Below are positions 48,701-54,199 of a DNA stretch of 64,000 nucleotides, one piece after another; the stretch's first letter is position 1, and each line of letters opens with the position of its first letter. Where the stretch lies: positions 87,962,046 through 88,026,045 of the forward strand of contig JBAIZL010000006.1 of assembly GCA_036971475.1 (NCBI GenBank), in the 5' to 3' direction. The position numbers were made by a program, and so were the translations under genes. The notes beneath the pieces were generated by a model that worked only from the letters and a program-made list of their open reading frames with translations, was not told the origin of the DNA and searched no databases. Source of the stretch: Prosapia bicincta (Eukaryota; Arthropoda; Insecta; Hemiptera; Cercopidae).

Positions 48701-51700
48701 CTACGAGGACTAGGTCTGGTCGGCTGTTACTACCAGAAAAAGCAAGGAAGGTAGGTGGCGTCTCTACAACATCCAGTAAGTTATCATCAATTAAATCTTC
48801 CACTTTTTATCCGGCACGATTTGTTACACCGTAGCCCCATCTTGTGGAGGTGCTGTTGAAATCTCCGACAATGATACTGTTTGGTTGCAATGTTGTCTCT
48901 ATCAAAAGTGTGGGTAGGACGTTACCAGGTGGGTTGTACAAATTCACAATGCTATACTGCTCGAAGTTTTTCCACACTCTAATCAGGACTATTTCAGATT
49001 TGTCAACTTCCTGCATCTCATGCAGCACCTCATATTTTGCTCGTAGGTTTGATTTTATTCCTACTATGATTCCAGATGCGACCTGTCGAGATCGCTTTAA
49101 TGTGTAGTTTACATAGTTTGTAGTGTTGTAGCATTCCATGTGTTCTGTCGCTGCTTCGGCTTCTACTATAAAGTAAATATCCACGTCGTGCTTAACAACG
49201 CTTCGTTTGTATTCTAAAAATTTAATACTGTTGAGACCTCCAGCATTCCAGTATAAGATGCGAAGGCTCGTGTCGAGGTCCTGAGAAGGACCGTTTGCCG
49301 TTGCTGATGGCATTTGTGTAAGGTTCTCTTTTTATAGTCAGCGCACTTTAGGCGAACCTTGTGTTGATCGTTCAGTCTAGAGCAGGGGGCACCGCATGCA
49401 GGCGATCAACATCACCCCCCACGAGGGGGAAAGGTAAGATGATCCTAAAAGTTTGATTCAGTGAGAAAATACTAACCTTGTTTTTTCTTCAGGTCATATT
49501 ATTCTTTTCCAAAAAAAAGTGAACAGGTTAGTAAAACATGTTTTGTTCGAACAGCATAATAGATACAATCTTGAACTGCATCTTCACTCACAGAGATTAT
49601 TGGCAATGCTACCAGTACCAAGATGTGTACAGTCCTGACCAAAAACAGCCTAATAATAAACGTCAACATTGGCCTGAAATACATTATAATCACACTCCAG
49701 TAACATTTGAAAAGTATCTAACTAGAAATACTTGTCCCGTACAAAGCAGAGAAAAGAAGCAGGAGATTGCAACCCGACTTTCTATCCTTATTAAAGGTAA
49801 TGTCCTTTGAATAACTTTCATTTGCAATATTCTAAGTTTAACTGCTTTTTGTTTATCTTATTTTATTCTTTTCAGATACAAAACTATTAAGTCCAATACA
49901 CAAAGTGTGTCTTGTCTATGATCCAATAATGATGGAACATATGAACAGTAACGATCCGTAAGTAATACATTATTTTTATTATACCCAGATTTGCTTGGGA
50001 ATGGTAAAATGATCTTAAATACATTTTATATTAAGTTATCTCTTACCTTTCTATTCTTTTGAATAGATAAAACCTGTTTTGGCAATATTTTAAAAATAGC
50101 TAAACATAACAACAAAATATGACATTTACAAGACTTGCGTGTTTAGACAAAAATATTTATAAAAAACTTGAAATCTAATAAAGATTGGACACTATACAAG
50201 GGGTGTGCTATAAGACTGAACACTATACAAGGGGTGTGCTATAAGACTGGACACTATACAAGGGCTGTGCTGTAAGACTGGACACTATACAAGGGGTGTG
50301 CTATAAGACTGGACACTATACAAGGGGTGTGCTGTAAGACTGGACACTATACAAGGGCTGTGCTATAAGACTTGACACTATAGAAGGTGTGTGTCATAAG
50401 ACTGGACACTATACAAGGGGTGTGTTATAAGACTGAACACTATACAAAGAGTGTGCTATAAGACTGGACACTATACAAGGGGTGTGCTGTAAGACTGGAC
50501 ACTATACATGGGCTGTGCTATAAGACTGGATACTATACATGGCCTGTGCTATAAGACTGGACACTATATAAGGGGTGTGCTATAAAACTGGACACTATAC
50601 AAGGGGTATGGTATAAGACTGGACACTGTACAAAGGGTGTGTTATAAGACTGGACACTATATAAGGGGTGTGCTGTAAGACTGGACACTATACATGGGAT
50701 GTGCTATAATACGACACTATACAAGGGTGTGCTATAAGACTGGACACTATGAATGGGGTGTGTTTTAAGACTGGACACTATACATGGGGTGTGCTGTAAG
50801 ACTGGACACTATACATGGGCTGTGCTATAAGACTCGATACTATTTAAGGGGTGTGCTATAAGACTGGACACTATATAAGGTTGTGCTATAAGACTGGACA
50901 CTATACAAGGGTGTGCTATAAGACTAGACACTATATAAGGGTGTGCTATAAGACTGGATACTATACAAGGGTGTGCTATAAGACTAGATACTATTTAAGG
51001 GGTGTGCTATAAGACTGGACACTATACAAGGGGTGTGTTATAAGACTTGACACTATACAAGGGGTGTACTATAAGACTGGACACTATACAAGGGCTGTGT
51101 TATAAGACTGGGCACTATACAAGTGGTGTGTTATAAGACTTTGCACTATACAAGGTTTGTGCTATAACACTGGACACTATAGAAGGGGTGTGCTATAAGA
51201 CTGGACACTTTACAAGGGGTGTGCTATAAGACTGTACACTATACATGGGATGTGCTATAAGACTGGACACTATACAAGGTGTGTGTCATAAGACTGGACA
51301 CTATACAAGGGGTGTGTTATAAGACTGAACACTATACAAAGAGTGTGCTATAAGACTGGACACTATACAAGGGGTGTGCTGTAAGACTGGACACTATACA
51401 AGGGTGTGCTATAAGACTTTACACTTTATAAGGGTGTGCTATAAGACTGGACACTATACAAGGGTGTGCTATAAGACTGGACACTTTATAAGGGTGTGCT
51501 ATAAGACTGGACACTATATAAGGGCTGTGCTATAAGACTGGACACTATACAAAACTTTAGAAGTATCCACTCGATGGGGATAAAAATGTATTTATATTAG
51601 TAATTTATTTTTCAATGAGAATATTATTTTAAATTAGAGAGTAGGTTTCAAAATGTGCAAATTTTTACTAGAGGGGTATCCCAACCTTGATTAATTAATC

Positions 51701-53120
51701 TGTGATTGACAGGGTTAAGGACTATCTTAGGGAAGCAGCATCATAAGAAATTATATTATTTTAGCTAACATTTGTACTCTACTTTGTCATGTGGATCATC
51801 TGTGTCTGTTTCCGCTAGTTTAAAATGCCAAAAGATCTGAAATATTGTTAGAAAGTCCTATCACACATTCTAATATGAAAATTATTATCTTATAGGAACT
51901 ACAGGATATCATGCTAAACAAGTGTTACTGTGTGAATGTTAACAGCAATATGGTTTCCTTATTTGTAGTATAAAGTTTCTTCAGGTAATCTTACTTGATT
52001 TTTATGTAACTTTTTTATTTATTATTTATTTTTTGTTGTGTTTTAGCATTTTAACTTGCAGTTAGAAAATACATGAACACTGTCATTTTTCATTCAACTT
52101 TGCTTATACTTGTTAATTTAGGATACTAATTTTGGTTTTGTGAACATACGGTGATAGGATTGATTAAATTTTCATACAATGGTTCTTCACTAAAGATAAT
52201 CTGATAATTGTTTTCCATTTAATAAGTAATTATTTTTGCTGAGTTTAATTCTTTTTTTTGCTTTGAACTACTTTACTTATCTATACAAAAGAGGATACCT
52301 GTGTTAAAAATTATTTTATATTCTCGAAGTATAAAAGAATAAATACTTAACTAAGAAAATAGATTAACTGGCTTATTACAGAATGTATAATGCATTACAA
52401 AGTTGGTGTACAACACAGTTCTTTTGAAAAGTTTTATTCATGTTTTACAGAAAGTCAGAGTTCAAAAATTATTTTTAATTAATAGTAACTTTCCTAGTGA
52501 ACTATTTATTCAAATATTGTGTAAAAGATAACTTATAAAGATAATGAGTATTGAATTAACACCGTCTTATATTGCATTTTAAAACAGCTACATTTTTTTT
52601 AATGATTTTAGAGTGCATCCTGAAAAGCCTGAAAGAATATCTTGTGTTTATAACAGGCATTTAGAATATGGAATTTTGGATCGCCTTCATGTTCTTCAGG
52701 TAGGGATCCATATATTTTAGAGTAGATTACACATTTTAATACATTATTAACCTAAATATTACTGTTTAAGAATAATTTTATATTATGCTTTGAAAATAAG
52801 TACTACCTACCCTTGAATTAACTTTTCTAATCAGTCTTTAATCTTATTAATCTGTTATTATCTTTTCCTAACAATAATAATTTTTCAGGATCGATAAATT
52901 TTTTATTCTGTAAAATTTGCCTCCAGTCATTGTTCATCAAGAGGTTAAGTGAATGGTTTAATTACAATGGTATTTTGAATATAACTTTTCTTAAACATTA
53001 TACAAGCTTGTTCAAGATGTAGTTTTGTAGGATATTCAAAGGGGGTGTTGCAGGACTGTATTATTGCCTTTTTAATGTATCTAAACGTATTTCATGAAGT
53101 TAAATATATGTATTTGTACA

Positions 53121-53156
<36 letters not shown>

Positions 53157-54199
53157 TGTGTTTGTGTGTGTGTGTTACTGAATTGTGTAGAACTGAGAGC
53201 ACTGTGGGATATTTCTTCTTCATATAGGATATTATTTAATTGGGAGTTATGGAACTTAAAACGGCATTTGTTTGTGTATGAGTTTTATTAGAAGGGGTGA
53301 GTCTTTTACAGCTATGCAGAGATTGTTTCTTTACAGTTCAATGTCGGCTGACATGAAACTGTTACCAGTAGAAATTATCCTCACGTAGCTGAAGCACTTG
53401 AAATCAACAGGAAACTTATCATTGAAAACATTAATACAAAACAAATGTTTCCTAGTCTTTTAATATTTCTAAAATTTTTTAAAAAAATTAAATTTATAGT
53501 ATAAAAAATGGAAATATAACGTATATAATTTTATATTTGTTTGTTAATGTTGTTATACTTAATGATAAATTTACATAAAATCAAAGTAAATATGTTTAAT
53601 AATTAAAGTTTTTAATATAATCTGTTACATAGTCAAACTCTTTGGTTATTACAACCATTGGATAAAATATAACTAACACTGCAATGTGATGAGTTATTAG
53701 TCAACAAGTTCTTCACTTAAAAATATTTTACTTCTTGAAAAGTTTTTTCTTAATCACTGATGAAGATGGATTGGTAATTGGAAACATTTGATTTAACAGG
53801 TGTATTTATGGGAGGATTGTGTTGGTTTCATTTCTAAATAATTGTCTAAACTCTAAAGCCAAGCTCAAATCTTATGTTTATTGCATCTCCTTCAATATAA
53901 CTCACAAACAAATTTTGTTATAATCCTCTCAATTTGTTCATGTAACCTATTTTTGTTCTGCAATAATTATACTATAATAAAAACTTTTACTGTAGAGCAG
54001 AGAAGCAAATACTGGGGAATTATTACTGGTCCATGATCAGAAACATGTGGAGGAAATGCAAGAGCTTTGCTCACCTGAAGACTTCTCAGAAGAGGCTGTA
54101 GTAAGGCGAAAGAAAGCTGAAAAGGACTTGTATAACTCTATTTATATTCACCCAAAGTCTTACAAGTGTGCCAGTTTAGCTGCTGGATCTCTTCTGCAG
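7130..54199 (+). CDS. HDAC6: HDAC6-type class IIb histone deacetylase, 13 exons, partial at both ends
   Basis: Zn-dependent lysine deacetylase; HDAC6 proteins are mainly cytoplasmic and act on tubulin and other non-histone substrates (family knowledge). Thirteen exons with GT-AG junctions and consistent phases give about 586 codons. CD1 spans about residues 47-375: HH pair 177-178 in RPPGHHA, zinc ligands D215 and H217 in DWDAHHG, third ligand D308 in SAGYDAA, catalytic Y348 in EGGYC. All are intact. A linker (about 376-465) leads to CD2, which begins [10 protein letters not shown] with HPEKPERI, as in HDAC6 second domains. Two tandem domains and no HDAC10-type PECE insertion in the L1 loop (it reads [10 protein letters not shown]) favour HDAC6 over HDAC10. 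The first exon is phase 0 with TAG just upstream, so the start codon is outside the recognised exons. The rest of CD2 and any UBP zinc finger lie beyond 64000. Confidence 0.93.
7850..8400 (-). mobile_element. PLE relic with GIY-YIG domain (family D)
   Basis: The - strand reads [20 protein letters not shown] then EEHKQNTNS, a zinc-knuckle and GIY-YIG core. It then passes stops and a frame change ([23 protein letters not shown]). The 3' part near 7876-7905 carries cactgatgaagaccaccacg, resembling PLE termini. Its RT is missing apart from possible thumb-region traces near 8340-8400. Confidence 0.7.
8891..9406. repeat. 172-bp unit, three tandem copies
   Basis: Copies start at 8891, 9063 and 9235, with the first bases of a fourth at 9407. 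By eye they are almost identical, so the triplication is recent. The unit starts tttttgcataatcacatg and has no coding sense. Confidence 0.95.
9526..9656 (+). CDS. HDAC6: HDAC6 exon (b), start of CD1
   Basis: 131 nt after ...ttatttag, donor gttagt, ending in phase 2. It encodes [17 protein letters not shown] and the L1-loop motif HQEKPERF typical of the beginning of an HDAC domain. Confidence 0.9.
9768..10178. mobile_element. Foldback (inverted-repeat) element
   Basis: Arms of about 170 bp (9768-9944 and 10012-10178) are inverted copies with scattered mismatches. Best-matched core: atttgtaatacttggagaga and its complement. There is no coding sequence. This looks like a non-autonomous foldback/MITE. 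Confidence 0.75.
10735..10769. repeat. (TA)n microsatellite
   Basis: TA tract bounding the left side of the large palindrome. Confidence 0.9.
10770..10944. repeat. Giant palindrome made of two inverted PLE family A ends
   Basis: Arms of about 84 bp around a short 7-base centre (near cagcaat, 10854-10860). Each arm is the family A end (ttcgccgataaaatagtat, cattaaaag, aagaatac, tatttcataaac). The second arm continues to 10981 with the usual tail before the next TA tract. No internal PLE sequence remains. Confidence 0.9.
10982..11042. repeat. (TA)n microsatellite
   Basis: TA tract between the palindrome and the next PLE. Confidence 0.95.
11043..11937 (-). mobile_element. PLE relic, 3' part with GIY-YIG (family C end)
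   Basis: A - strand coding relic (11472-11863), then a 3' UTR and a terminal sequence containing tttttggactaggagactg and accacacagtggtctttgtg. It ends against the (TA)n at 11042. The 5' side stops at the (TA)n beginning at 11938. Confidence 0.8.
11472..11863 (-). pseudogene. PLE GIY-YIG endonuclease, truncated and frameshifted
   Basis: Two overlapping frames join as [13 protein letters not shown]... (frame of 11654-11863) and [45 protein letters not shown] (frame of 11472-11744). The last is a GIY-YIG core with the conserved Arg and His. It is the same protein family as the better-preserved copy at 12338-13216. The RT half is missing. Confidence 0.8.
11938..11992. repeat. (TA)n microsatellite
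   Basis: TA tract between two PLE relics. Confidence 0.95.
12338..13216 (-). CDS. PLE RT thumb plus GIY-YIG endonuclease, 292 codons open
   Basis: The largest PLE open frame here. Residues about 1-110 form the RT thumb/linker ([33 protein letters not shown]). About 155-175 hold the Cys-rich [11 protein letters not shown] motif. About 190-225 hold [20 protein letters not shown] and [19 protein letters not shown], the GIY-YIG core with catalytic Tyr, Arg and His candidates. It ends [17 protein letters not shown]. Family knowledge: the nuclease nicks target DNA for PLE priming. The frame is open only downstream of a broken RT, so it is not an independent gene. Confidence 0.85.
   Translation of the reverse strand: MKNHLQYLHFNSNHPMNIKRSIPYSQAFRGKRICSNNIALEDFNRKTLLAFQKRRYPKQLVEDQIRLAQSFDEPRPPMEDNKLSLVTDYQPGQQKLNKILNDGFKILQASTHTKDLFSKPPHIWFRQPFNLKNILVHPKLPDPSTEKPPKLPYGSFPCNRPRCKTCPIHIPTNSFHSLATNVDFKIQGHHTCTSKNVIYQLQCKFCPAQYIGLTTDGLSIRINGHRYDVGTMNIDRPTAQHGTSHIISFYDCYTTKIIKALPPDCNPSELKRWELSYQWYTKSREPPNLNIR
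13185..13528 (-). pseudogene. PLE reverse transcriptase, C-terminal half, frameshifted
   Basis: [20 protein letters not shown] is RT motif [13 protein letters not shown] is motif C in which the RYIDDIF catalytic pair is degraded. Frames change near 13400 and again near 13200, so it rejoins the frame of the downstream GIY-YIG segment. RT motifs before motif B are missing. Confidence 0.85.
13530..13700. repeat. Palindrome of two PLE family B ends around a TA core
   Basis: Arms 13530-13608 and 13622-13700 are inverted copies (ctagtagagcttaaagctta in one orientation and its complement in the other). The centre is a short TA-rich spacer. The ends of two PLE copies meet tail to tail here. Confidence 0.85.
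13841..14729. mobile_element. pogo/Tigger-type MITE, 889 bp
   Basis: The left end cagtaaactcccgattatcc and the right end, reverse strand cagtaaacttccgattatcc, are TIRs flanked by TA on both sides. Sub-terminal cggattatccgggg blocks occur on both sides. An open stretch of about 150 codons at 14122-14574 has no transposase motif I recognise, so I regard it as non-coding. The element is inserted in a family B PLE terminal sequence. Confidence 0.85.
14730..14760. repeat. (TA)n microsatellite
   Basis: TA tract directly at the right end of the Tigger MITE. Confidence 0.9.
14761..14915. mobile_element. PLE terminal fragment with a hammerhead-like motif
   Basis: Related to 2264-2377. It contains ctaatgat (14833-14840), a perfect 5-bp stem gttgg/ccaac (14841-14845 and 14855-14859), then gaaa (14860-14863) and agctttgaat, the same order as family A ends. 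It is bounded by TA tracts. Confidence 0.65.
14916..14967. repeat. (TA)n followed by poly-T
   Basis: TA tract running into about 20 T at 14967-14987, then a shuffled family C PLE fragment to 15164. Confidence 0.9.
15165..15210. repeat. (TA)n microsatellite
   Basis: TA tract between a family C piece on the left and a family A tail (15211-15290) on the right. Confidence 0.9.
15315..15362. repeat. (TA)n microsatellite
   Basis: TA tract abutting the left arm of the 133-bp-arm palindrome. Confidence 0.9.
15363..15669. repeat. Giant palindrome of two PLE family C ends, 133-bp arms
   Basis: Arms 15363-15495 and 15537-15669 are inverted copies that match at essentially every base by eye, around a 41-bp spacer. 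Each arm starts agattttttggactaggag and ends at the cgaagag/ctcttcg boundary. No PLE coding sequence remains between them. TA tracts lie on the outer sides. Confidence 0.93.
15702..15759. repeat. (TA)n microsatellite
   Basis: TA tract closing the PLE-rich block of intron 2. Confidence 0.95.
16481..16664 (+). CDS. HDAC6: HDAC6 exon (c), CD1
   Basis: 184 nt between tttacag and gtaagt. It carries [16 protein letters not shown] and ends NYDGVYIHP, the region leading to the substrate tunnel. The intron that follows contains the 10-kb minisatellite. Confidence 0.92.
16665..27628 (+). other. HDAC6: HDAC6 intron 3
   Basis: The largest complete intron in the window (11 kb). All but about 0.74 kb is one minisatellite array. 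The 5' 620 bp is AT-rich without features. Confidence 0.9.
17289..27510. repeat. 41-bp minisatellite array, about 250 copies
   Basis: The monomer runs ctaatatatcttacctacat, then ttccaacatattctagtgta, then g. Variants fall in zones: tttccaac, gattttcaac and ctaatgtaggt types are common to about 21.6 kb, and tttgcaac and ttcccaac types alternate after that. A 31-bp form lacking ctagtgtagc recurs from about 21.75 kb. Blocks are themselves duplicated: the ttcaaaatattc marker recurs 943 bp apart (17721 and 18664, 23 monomers), and the ctattgtag marker recurs 1199 bp apart (21301 and 22500). No open reading frame or CRISPR-like spacer diversity is present. Confidence 0.98.
27629..27726 (+). CDS. 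HDAC6: HDAC6 exon (d), CD1
   Basis: 98 nt between ttttgtag and gtaagt, ending in phase 2. It reads [20 protein letters not shown] then [10 protein letters not shown], the helix and strand before the active-site histidines. It begins only about 120 bp after the minisatellite ends. Confidence 0.93.
27727..29733 (+). other. HDAC6: HDAC6 intron 4
   Basis: 2.0 kb, AT-rich. I see no gene, transposon ends or tandem repeat in it. Confidence 0.8.
29734..29907 (+). CDS. HDAC6: HDAC6 exon (e), CD1 active-site histidines and zinc ligands
   Basis: 174 nt with acceptor tgttaag and donor gtagta. It completes RPPGHHA (tandem active-site His), then [13 protein letters not shown] and [15 protein letters not shown], which supplies Asp and His zinc ligands. 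The residue after HHGQ is Ala where many family members have Gly. Confidence 0.97.
30150..31248. mobile_element. Tigger-type MITE expanded by a minisatellite
   Basis: Left end cagtagactctcaataattt; right end, reverse strand, cagtagagtcttgaaattcc. TA is duplicated outside (30148-30149 and 31249-31250). Between the ends most of the sequence is a 50-bp tandem repeat. No transposase is present. Confidence 0.75.
30291..31170. repeat. 50-bp minisatellite, about 17 copies
   Basis: The unit runs gtattggtataaacatttct, then tggaagcccgactcatttcc, then tctgcatacc. Units differ mainly at cccggctc, cccgactc and ccggatc positions and in cattttttgg against catttcttgg. It lies wholly inside the Tigger-type MITE. 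Short open frames on both strands come from the repeat and are not genes. Confidence 0.95.
31551..31757. mobile_element. Foldback element, about 95-bp arms
   Basis: Arms 31551-31645 and 31661-31757 are imperfect inverted copies. The best core is tagaaacaatcgtttcattt and its complement. No coding sequence is present. Confidence 0.8.
31842..32640. repeat. 135-bp tandem repeat, six copies
   Basis: Units recur every 135 bp (atgaagtttcattgcact at 31847, 31982, 32117, 32252, 32387 and 32522). The first five are almost identical, differing at the ccaagagat or ccatgggat site. The sixth is diverged, as expected of an array edge. Confidence 0.95.
32743..34150 (+). mobile_element. Tigger (pogo-superfamily) transposon, decayed
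   Basis: The left end cagtagtacctcgacctacg follows TA at 32741-32742. The right end is a diverged TIR (gcgtaagtacaggatattag before TA at 34151-34152). The transposase relic inside is on the + strand. Confidence 0.75.
32890..33960 (+). pseudogene. Tigger transposase (DDE_1 type), N-terminally deleted
   Basis: Reads [20 protein letters not shown] and [17 protein letters not shown] (start of the DDE domain). A frame-damaged stretch with [12 protein letters not shown] and DNALGHPPT (second Asp) follows, then an open segment (33214-33489) with [20 protein letters not shown] (third acidic residue region) and [10 protein letters not shown]. After a shift come [17 protein letters not shown] and [20 protein letters not shown], the acidic C-terminal tail. 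The CENP-B-type helix-turn-helix is missing, so it is a deletion derivative. At least two frameshifts and several stops. Confidence 0.85.
34882..35074 (+). CDS. HDAC6: HDAC6 exon (f), CD1
   Basis: 193 nt between cttttcag and gttttt (a weak donor). It encodes [38 protein letters not shown] and the helix ending LLPMATE. These are conserved class II HDAC core segments. Confidence 0.96.
35075..38126 (+). other. HDAC6: HDAC6 intron 6
   Basis: 3.05 kb. One foldback is found (37280-37568). A pyrimidine-rich stretch (about 36480-37000) resembles 39100-39900 in composition and may be an unrecognised dispersed repeat. No coding evidence. Confidence 0.75.
37280..37568. mobile_element. Foldback element with 87-bp arms and a hammerhead-like motif
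   Basis: Arms 37280-37366 and 37482-37568 are inverted copies with very few mismatches (attggaaataacgccaatgc and its complement). In the 115-bp centre, 37450-37476 carries ctaatgat, a 6-bp stem gatgac/gtcatc with a 3-base loop, and gaaa. This matches the order seen at PLE ends, so the unit may be a PLE-derived inverted pair. Confidence 0.8.
38127..38186 (+). CDS. HDAC6: HDAC6 exon (g), CD1 third zinc ligand
   Basis: 60 nt, 20 codons, phase 0 on both sides, between ccactgcag and gtaggt. [20 protein letters not shown] contains the zinc-binding Asp (YDA) and, seven residues later, Glu at the gatekeeper position. Confidence 0.96.
38187..40336 (+). other. HDAC6: HDAC6 intron 7
   Basis: 2.15 kb. 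No transposon ends, tandem repeats or coding sequence that I can support. Confidence 0.75.
40337..40426 (+). CDS. HDAC6: HDAC6 exon (h), CD1
   Basis: 90 nt, 30 codons, phase 0, between ttgtaatag and gtaaga. [20 protein letters not shown] then [10 protein letters not shown] precedes the catalytic-Tyr loop. Confidence 0.96.
40427..43051 (+). other. HDAC6: HDAC6 intron 8
   Basis: 2.6 kb. A probable Tigger relic occupies part of it, and there is a run of about 25 T at 42961-42985. 40570-40740 is more GC-rich than its surroundings and may be a short dispersed element, but I cannot name it. Confidence 0.75.
41096..42440 (-). mobile_element. Probable Tigger-like relic
   Basis: The left side has catttatcaaagtt (about 41118) and the right side, reverse strand, gcatttatcaaagtgg (about 42435), a possible TIR pair. 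A - strand frame at 41534-41755 reads [20 protein letters not shown], which resembles the second CENP-B-like helix-turn-helix region of Tigger transposases (the NIPVSG-type motif). No DDE motif was seen. Element limits are uncertain. Confidence 0.4.
43052..43158 (+). CDS. HDAC6: HDAC6 exon (i), CD1 catalytic tyrosine
   Basis: 107 nt between caattttag and gtaaaa. It starts GGYC, giving EGGYC across the junction with the catalytic Tyr, then [19 protein letters not shown], the end of CD1. It ends in phase 2. Confidence 0.96.
43369..44450. repeat. 121-bp tandem repeat, about nine copies
   Basis: Units recur every 121 bp (ttgccagttgggcctatctc block). Outer units are diverged and the middle six are nearly identical. 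Because 121 is not a multiple of 3, the same 66-codon frame reappears in each unit in a rotating frame. These frames have no ATG start and are not genes. Confidence 0.95.
45567..45579. repeat. LINE target-site duplication, left copy
   Basis: gagggggaaaggt, identical to 49423-49435. Confidence 0.93.
45597..46420 (-). pseudogene. LINE RNase H domain and C-terminal zinc knuckle
   Basis: Begins [19 protein letters not shown] (first catalytic Asp in TDGS, upstream of the first Met). Then come [10 protein letters not shown] (Glu), [11 protein letters not shown] (Asp), and [20 protein letters not shown] (His and last Asp), all intact. A C-terminal CxxC...HxxxC knuckle reads [17 protein letters not shown]. 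The frame stays open to the end at 45597, next to the GTAA-repeat tail. Confidence 0.92.
46498..46716 (-). pseudogene. LINE connector between RT and RNase H
   Basis: Frame-shifted continuation after the RT. It is 72 codons, starts [20 protein letters not shown], and has no recognised motif. A further frame change before 46420 is needed to enter RNase H. Confidence 0.6.
46706..48274 (-). pseudogene. LINE reverse transcriptase domain
   Basis: The longest open part is 46706-47956 (416 codons). It is continuous upstream in the same frame to about 48274, where a frameshift separates it from the endonuclease. Motifs by residue of the 416-codon frame: [14 protein letters not shown] 11-24, [15 protein letters not shown] 72-86, LIDLKNAYD 141-149 (motif A Asp 143), [15 protein letters not shown] 198-212 (motif B), [10 protein letters not shown] 231-240 (motif C YADD). 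All catalytic Asp are intact. A frameshift near 46710 ends it. Confidence 0.93.
48267..49313 (-). pseudogene. LINE apurinic-type endonuclease domain
   Basis: ATG at 49313 follows a short leader. Seen: [20 protein letters not shown] (Asn of the active site), YFIVEAEA (catalytic Glu), IVNLYNPPG, and [14 protein letters not shown] (Asp-Asn). An in-frame TAA at 48807-48809 interrupts it. The same frame resumes with [14 protein letters not shown] and GHRSI, the C-terminal SDH-like part with Asp replaced by Gly, then a basic linker (NARRKAEQ) to the stop at 48267. A frameshift near 48275 leads into the RT frame. Confidence 0.9.
49423..49435. repeat. LINE target-site duplication, right copy
   Basis: gagggggaaaggt, identical to 45567-45579. 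It marks the 5' end of the LINE. Confidence 0.93.
49493..49554 (+). promoter_or_regulatory. Competing strong splice acceptor upstream of HDAC6 linker exon
   Basis: ccttgttttttcttcag (ending 49492) has a much better pyrimidine tract than the acceptor used by the conserved frame (ending 49554). Splicing to it would add about 22 codons and stop at TAA just after CD1. Confidence 0.5.
49555..49796 (+). CDS. HDAC6: HDAC6 exon (j), linker between the catalytic domains
   Basis: 242 nt. Acceptor ttcgaacag at 49554 is chosen because it continues the frame as [20 protein letters not shown], matching the helix that follows CD1 in the family, through to LSILIK. The stronger-looking acceptor at 49492 would hit a TAA within 23 codons. 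The linker is hydrophilic and rich in Gln, Lys and Tyr. Confidence 0.85.
49797..49875 (+). other. HDAC6: HDAC6 intron 10, only 79 bp
   Basis: Donor gtaatg, acceptor ttcttttcag. Every other complete intron in the window exceeds 1.2 kb. Confidence 0.9.
49876..49957 (+). CDS. HDAC6: HDAC6 exon (k), start of CD2
   Basis: 82 nt between ttcttttcag and gtaagt. It is separated from the previous exon by a 79-bp intron, the only short intron in the gene. It encodes [20 protein letters not shown], the first strand of CD2. Confidence 0.92.
49958..52611 (+). other. HDAC6: HDAC6 intron 11
   Basis: 2.65 kb; half is a 31-bp minisatellite. 51553-52611 shows nothing recognisable. Confidence 0.85.
50181..51552. 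repeat. 31-bp minisatellite, about 44 copies
   Basis: The unit runs ataagactggacactataca, then aggggtgtgct. Units vary by one base in the G run and at agggctgtgc, tacatggg and ctttataagg positions. Divergence between units is higher than in the 41-bp array. Confidence 0.97.
52612..52699 (+). CDS. HDAC6: HDAC6 exon (l), CD2
   Basis: 88 nt between gattttag and gtaggg. [20 protein letters not shown] then ILDRLHVLQ is the L1 loop and first helix of CD2. Confidence 0.94.
52700..53995 (+). other. HDAC6: HDAC6 intron 12
   Basis: 1.3 kb. It contains a (TG)n microsatellite at 53124-53176 and, at about 53590-53690, a dispersed relative of the sequence that precedes the 53-bp minisatellite. Nothing else was recognised. 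Confidence 0.85.
53124..53176. repeat. (TG)n microsatellite
   Basis: TG dinucleotides with a cgcg and a ttt interruption. Confidence 0.95.
53996..54199 (+). CDS. HDAC6: HDAC6 exon (m), CD2, last exon in the window
   Basis: 204 nt, 68 codons, between tactgtag and gttaga. It carries [15 protein letters not shown], a charged stretch, then [20 protein letters not shown] and LLQ. The equivalent of the CD1 active-site exons is not found in the remaining 9.8 kb, so CD2 catalytic residues lie downstream of the window. Confidence 0.95.

Larger units (their letters stand above)
45580..49422 (-). mobile_element. Non-LTR retrotransposon (LINE, I/Jockey-like group), 3.84 kb
   Basis: The - strand order is endonuclease, reverse transcriptase, RNase H. 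It ends with a short tail of GTAA-type repeats (45582-45599) instead of poly-A. Perfect 13-bp target-site duplications flank it, so both ends are the true insertion limits. The 5' leader is only about 110 bp and no gag-like ORF1 precedes the endonuclease. One nonsense codon and three frameshifts make this copy inactive. RNase H in a LINE points to the I group. It is GC-richer than the surrounding intron. Confidence 0.93.
43159..49554 (+). other. HDAC6: HDAC6 intron 9
   Basis: 6.4 kb, containing a 121-bp tandem repeat and a LINE inserted antisense. Without the LINE and one TSD it would be about 2.5 kb. 44450-45566 holds nothing recognisable. Confidence 0.85.

Noticed and set aside
48316..48834. 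Long + strand open frames across the LINE (also 46896-47402, 45614-45892)
   Set aside because: Antisense shadows of the endonuclease, RT and RNase H frames.
49493..49526. Possible 34-nt microexon ending at gttagt
   Set aside because: Joining it to the next exon leads to a stop in the linker, and the conserved frame is obtained only from the acceptor at 49554.
7130..54199. Identification as HDAC10 because of the CD1 Glu gatekeeper
   Set aside because: The L1 loop lacks the PECE insertion, and a second, well-conserved HDAC-domain N-terminus with HDAC6 CD2 features follows, rather than a degenerate leucine-rich domain.
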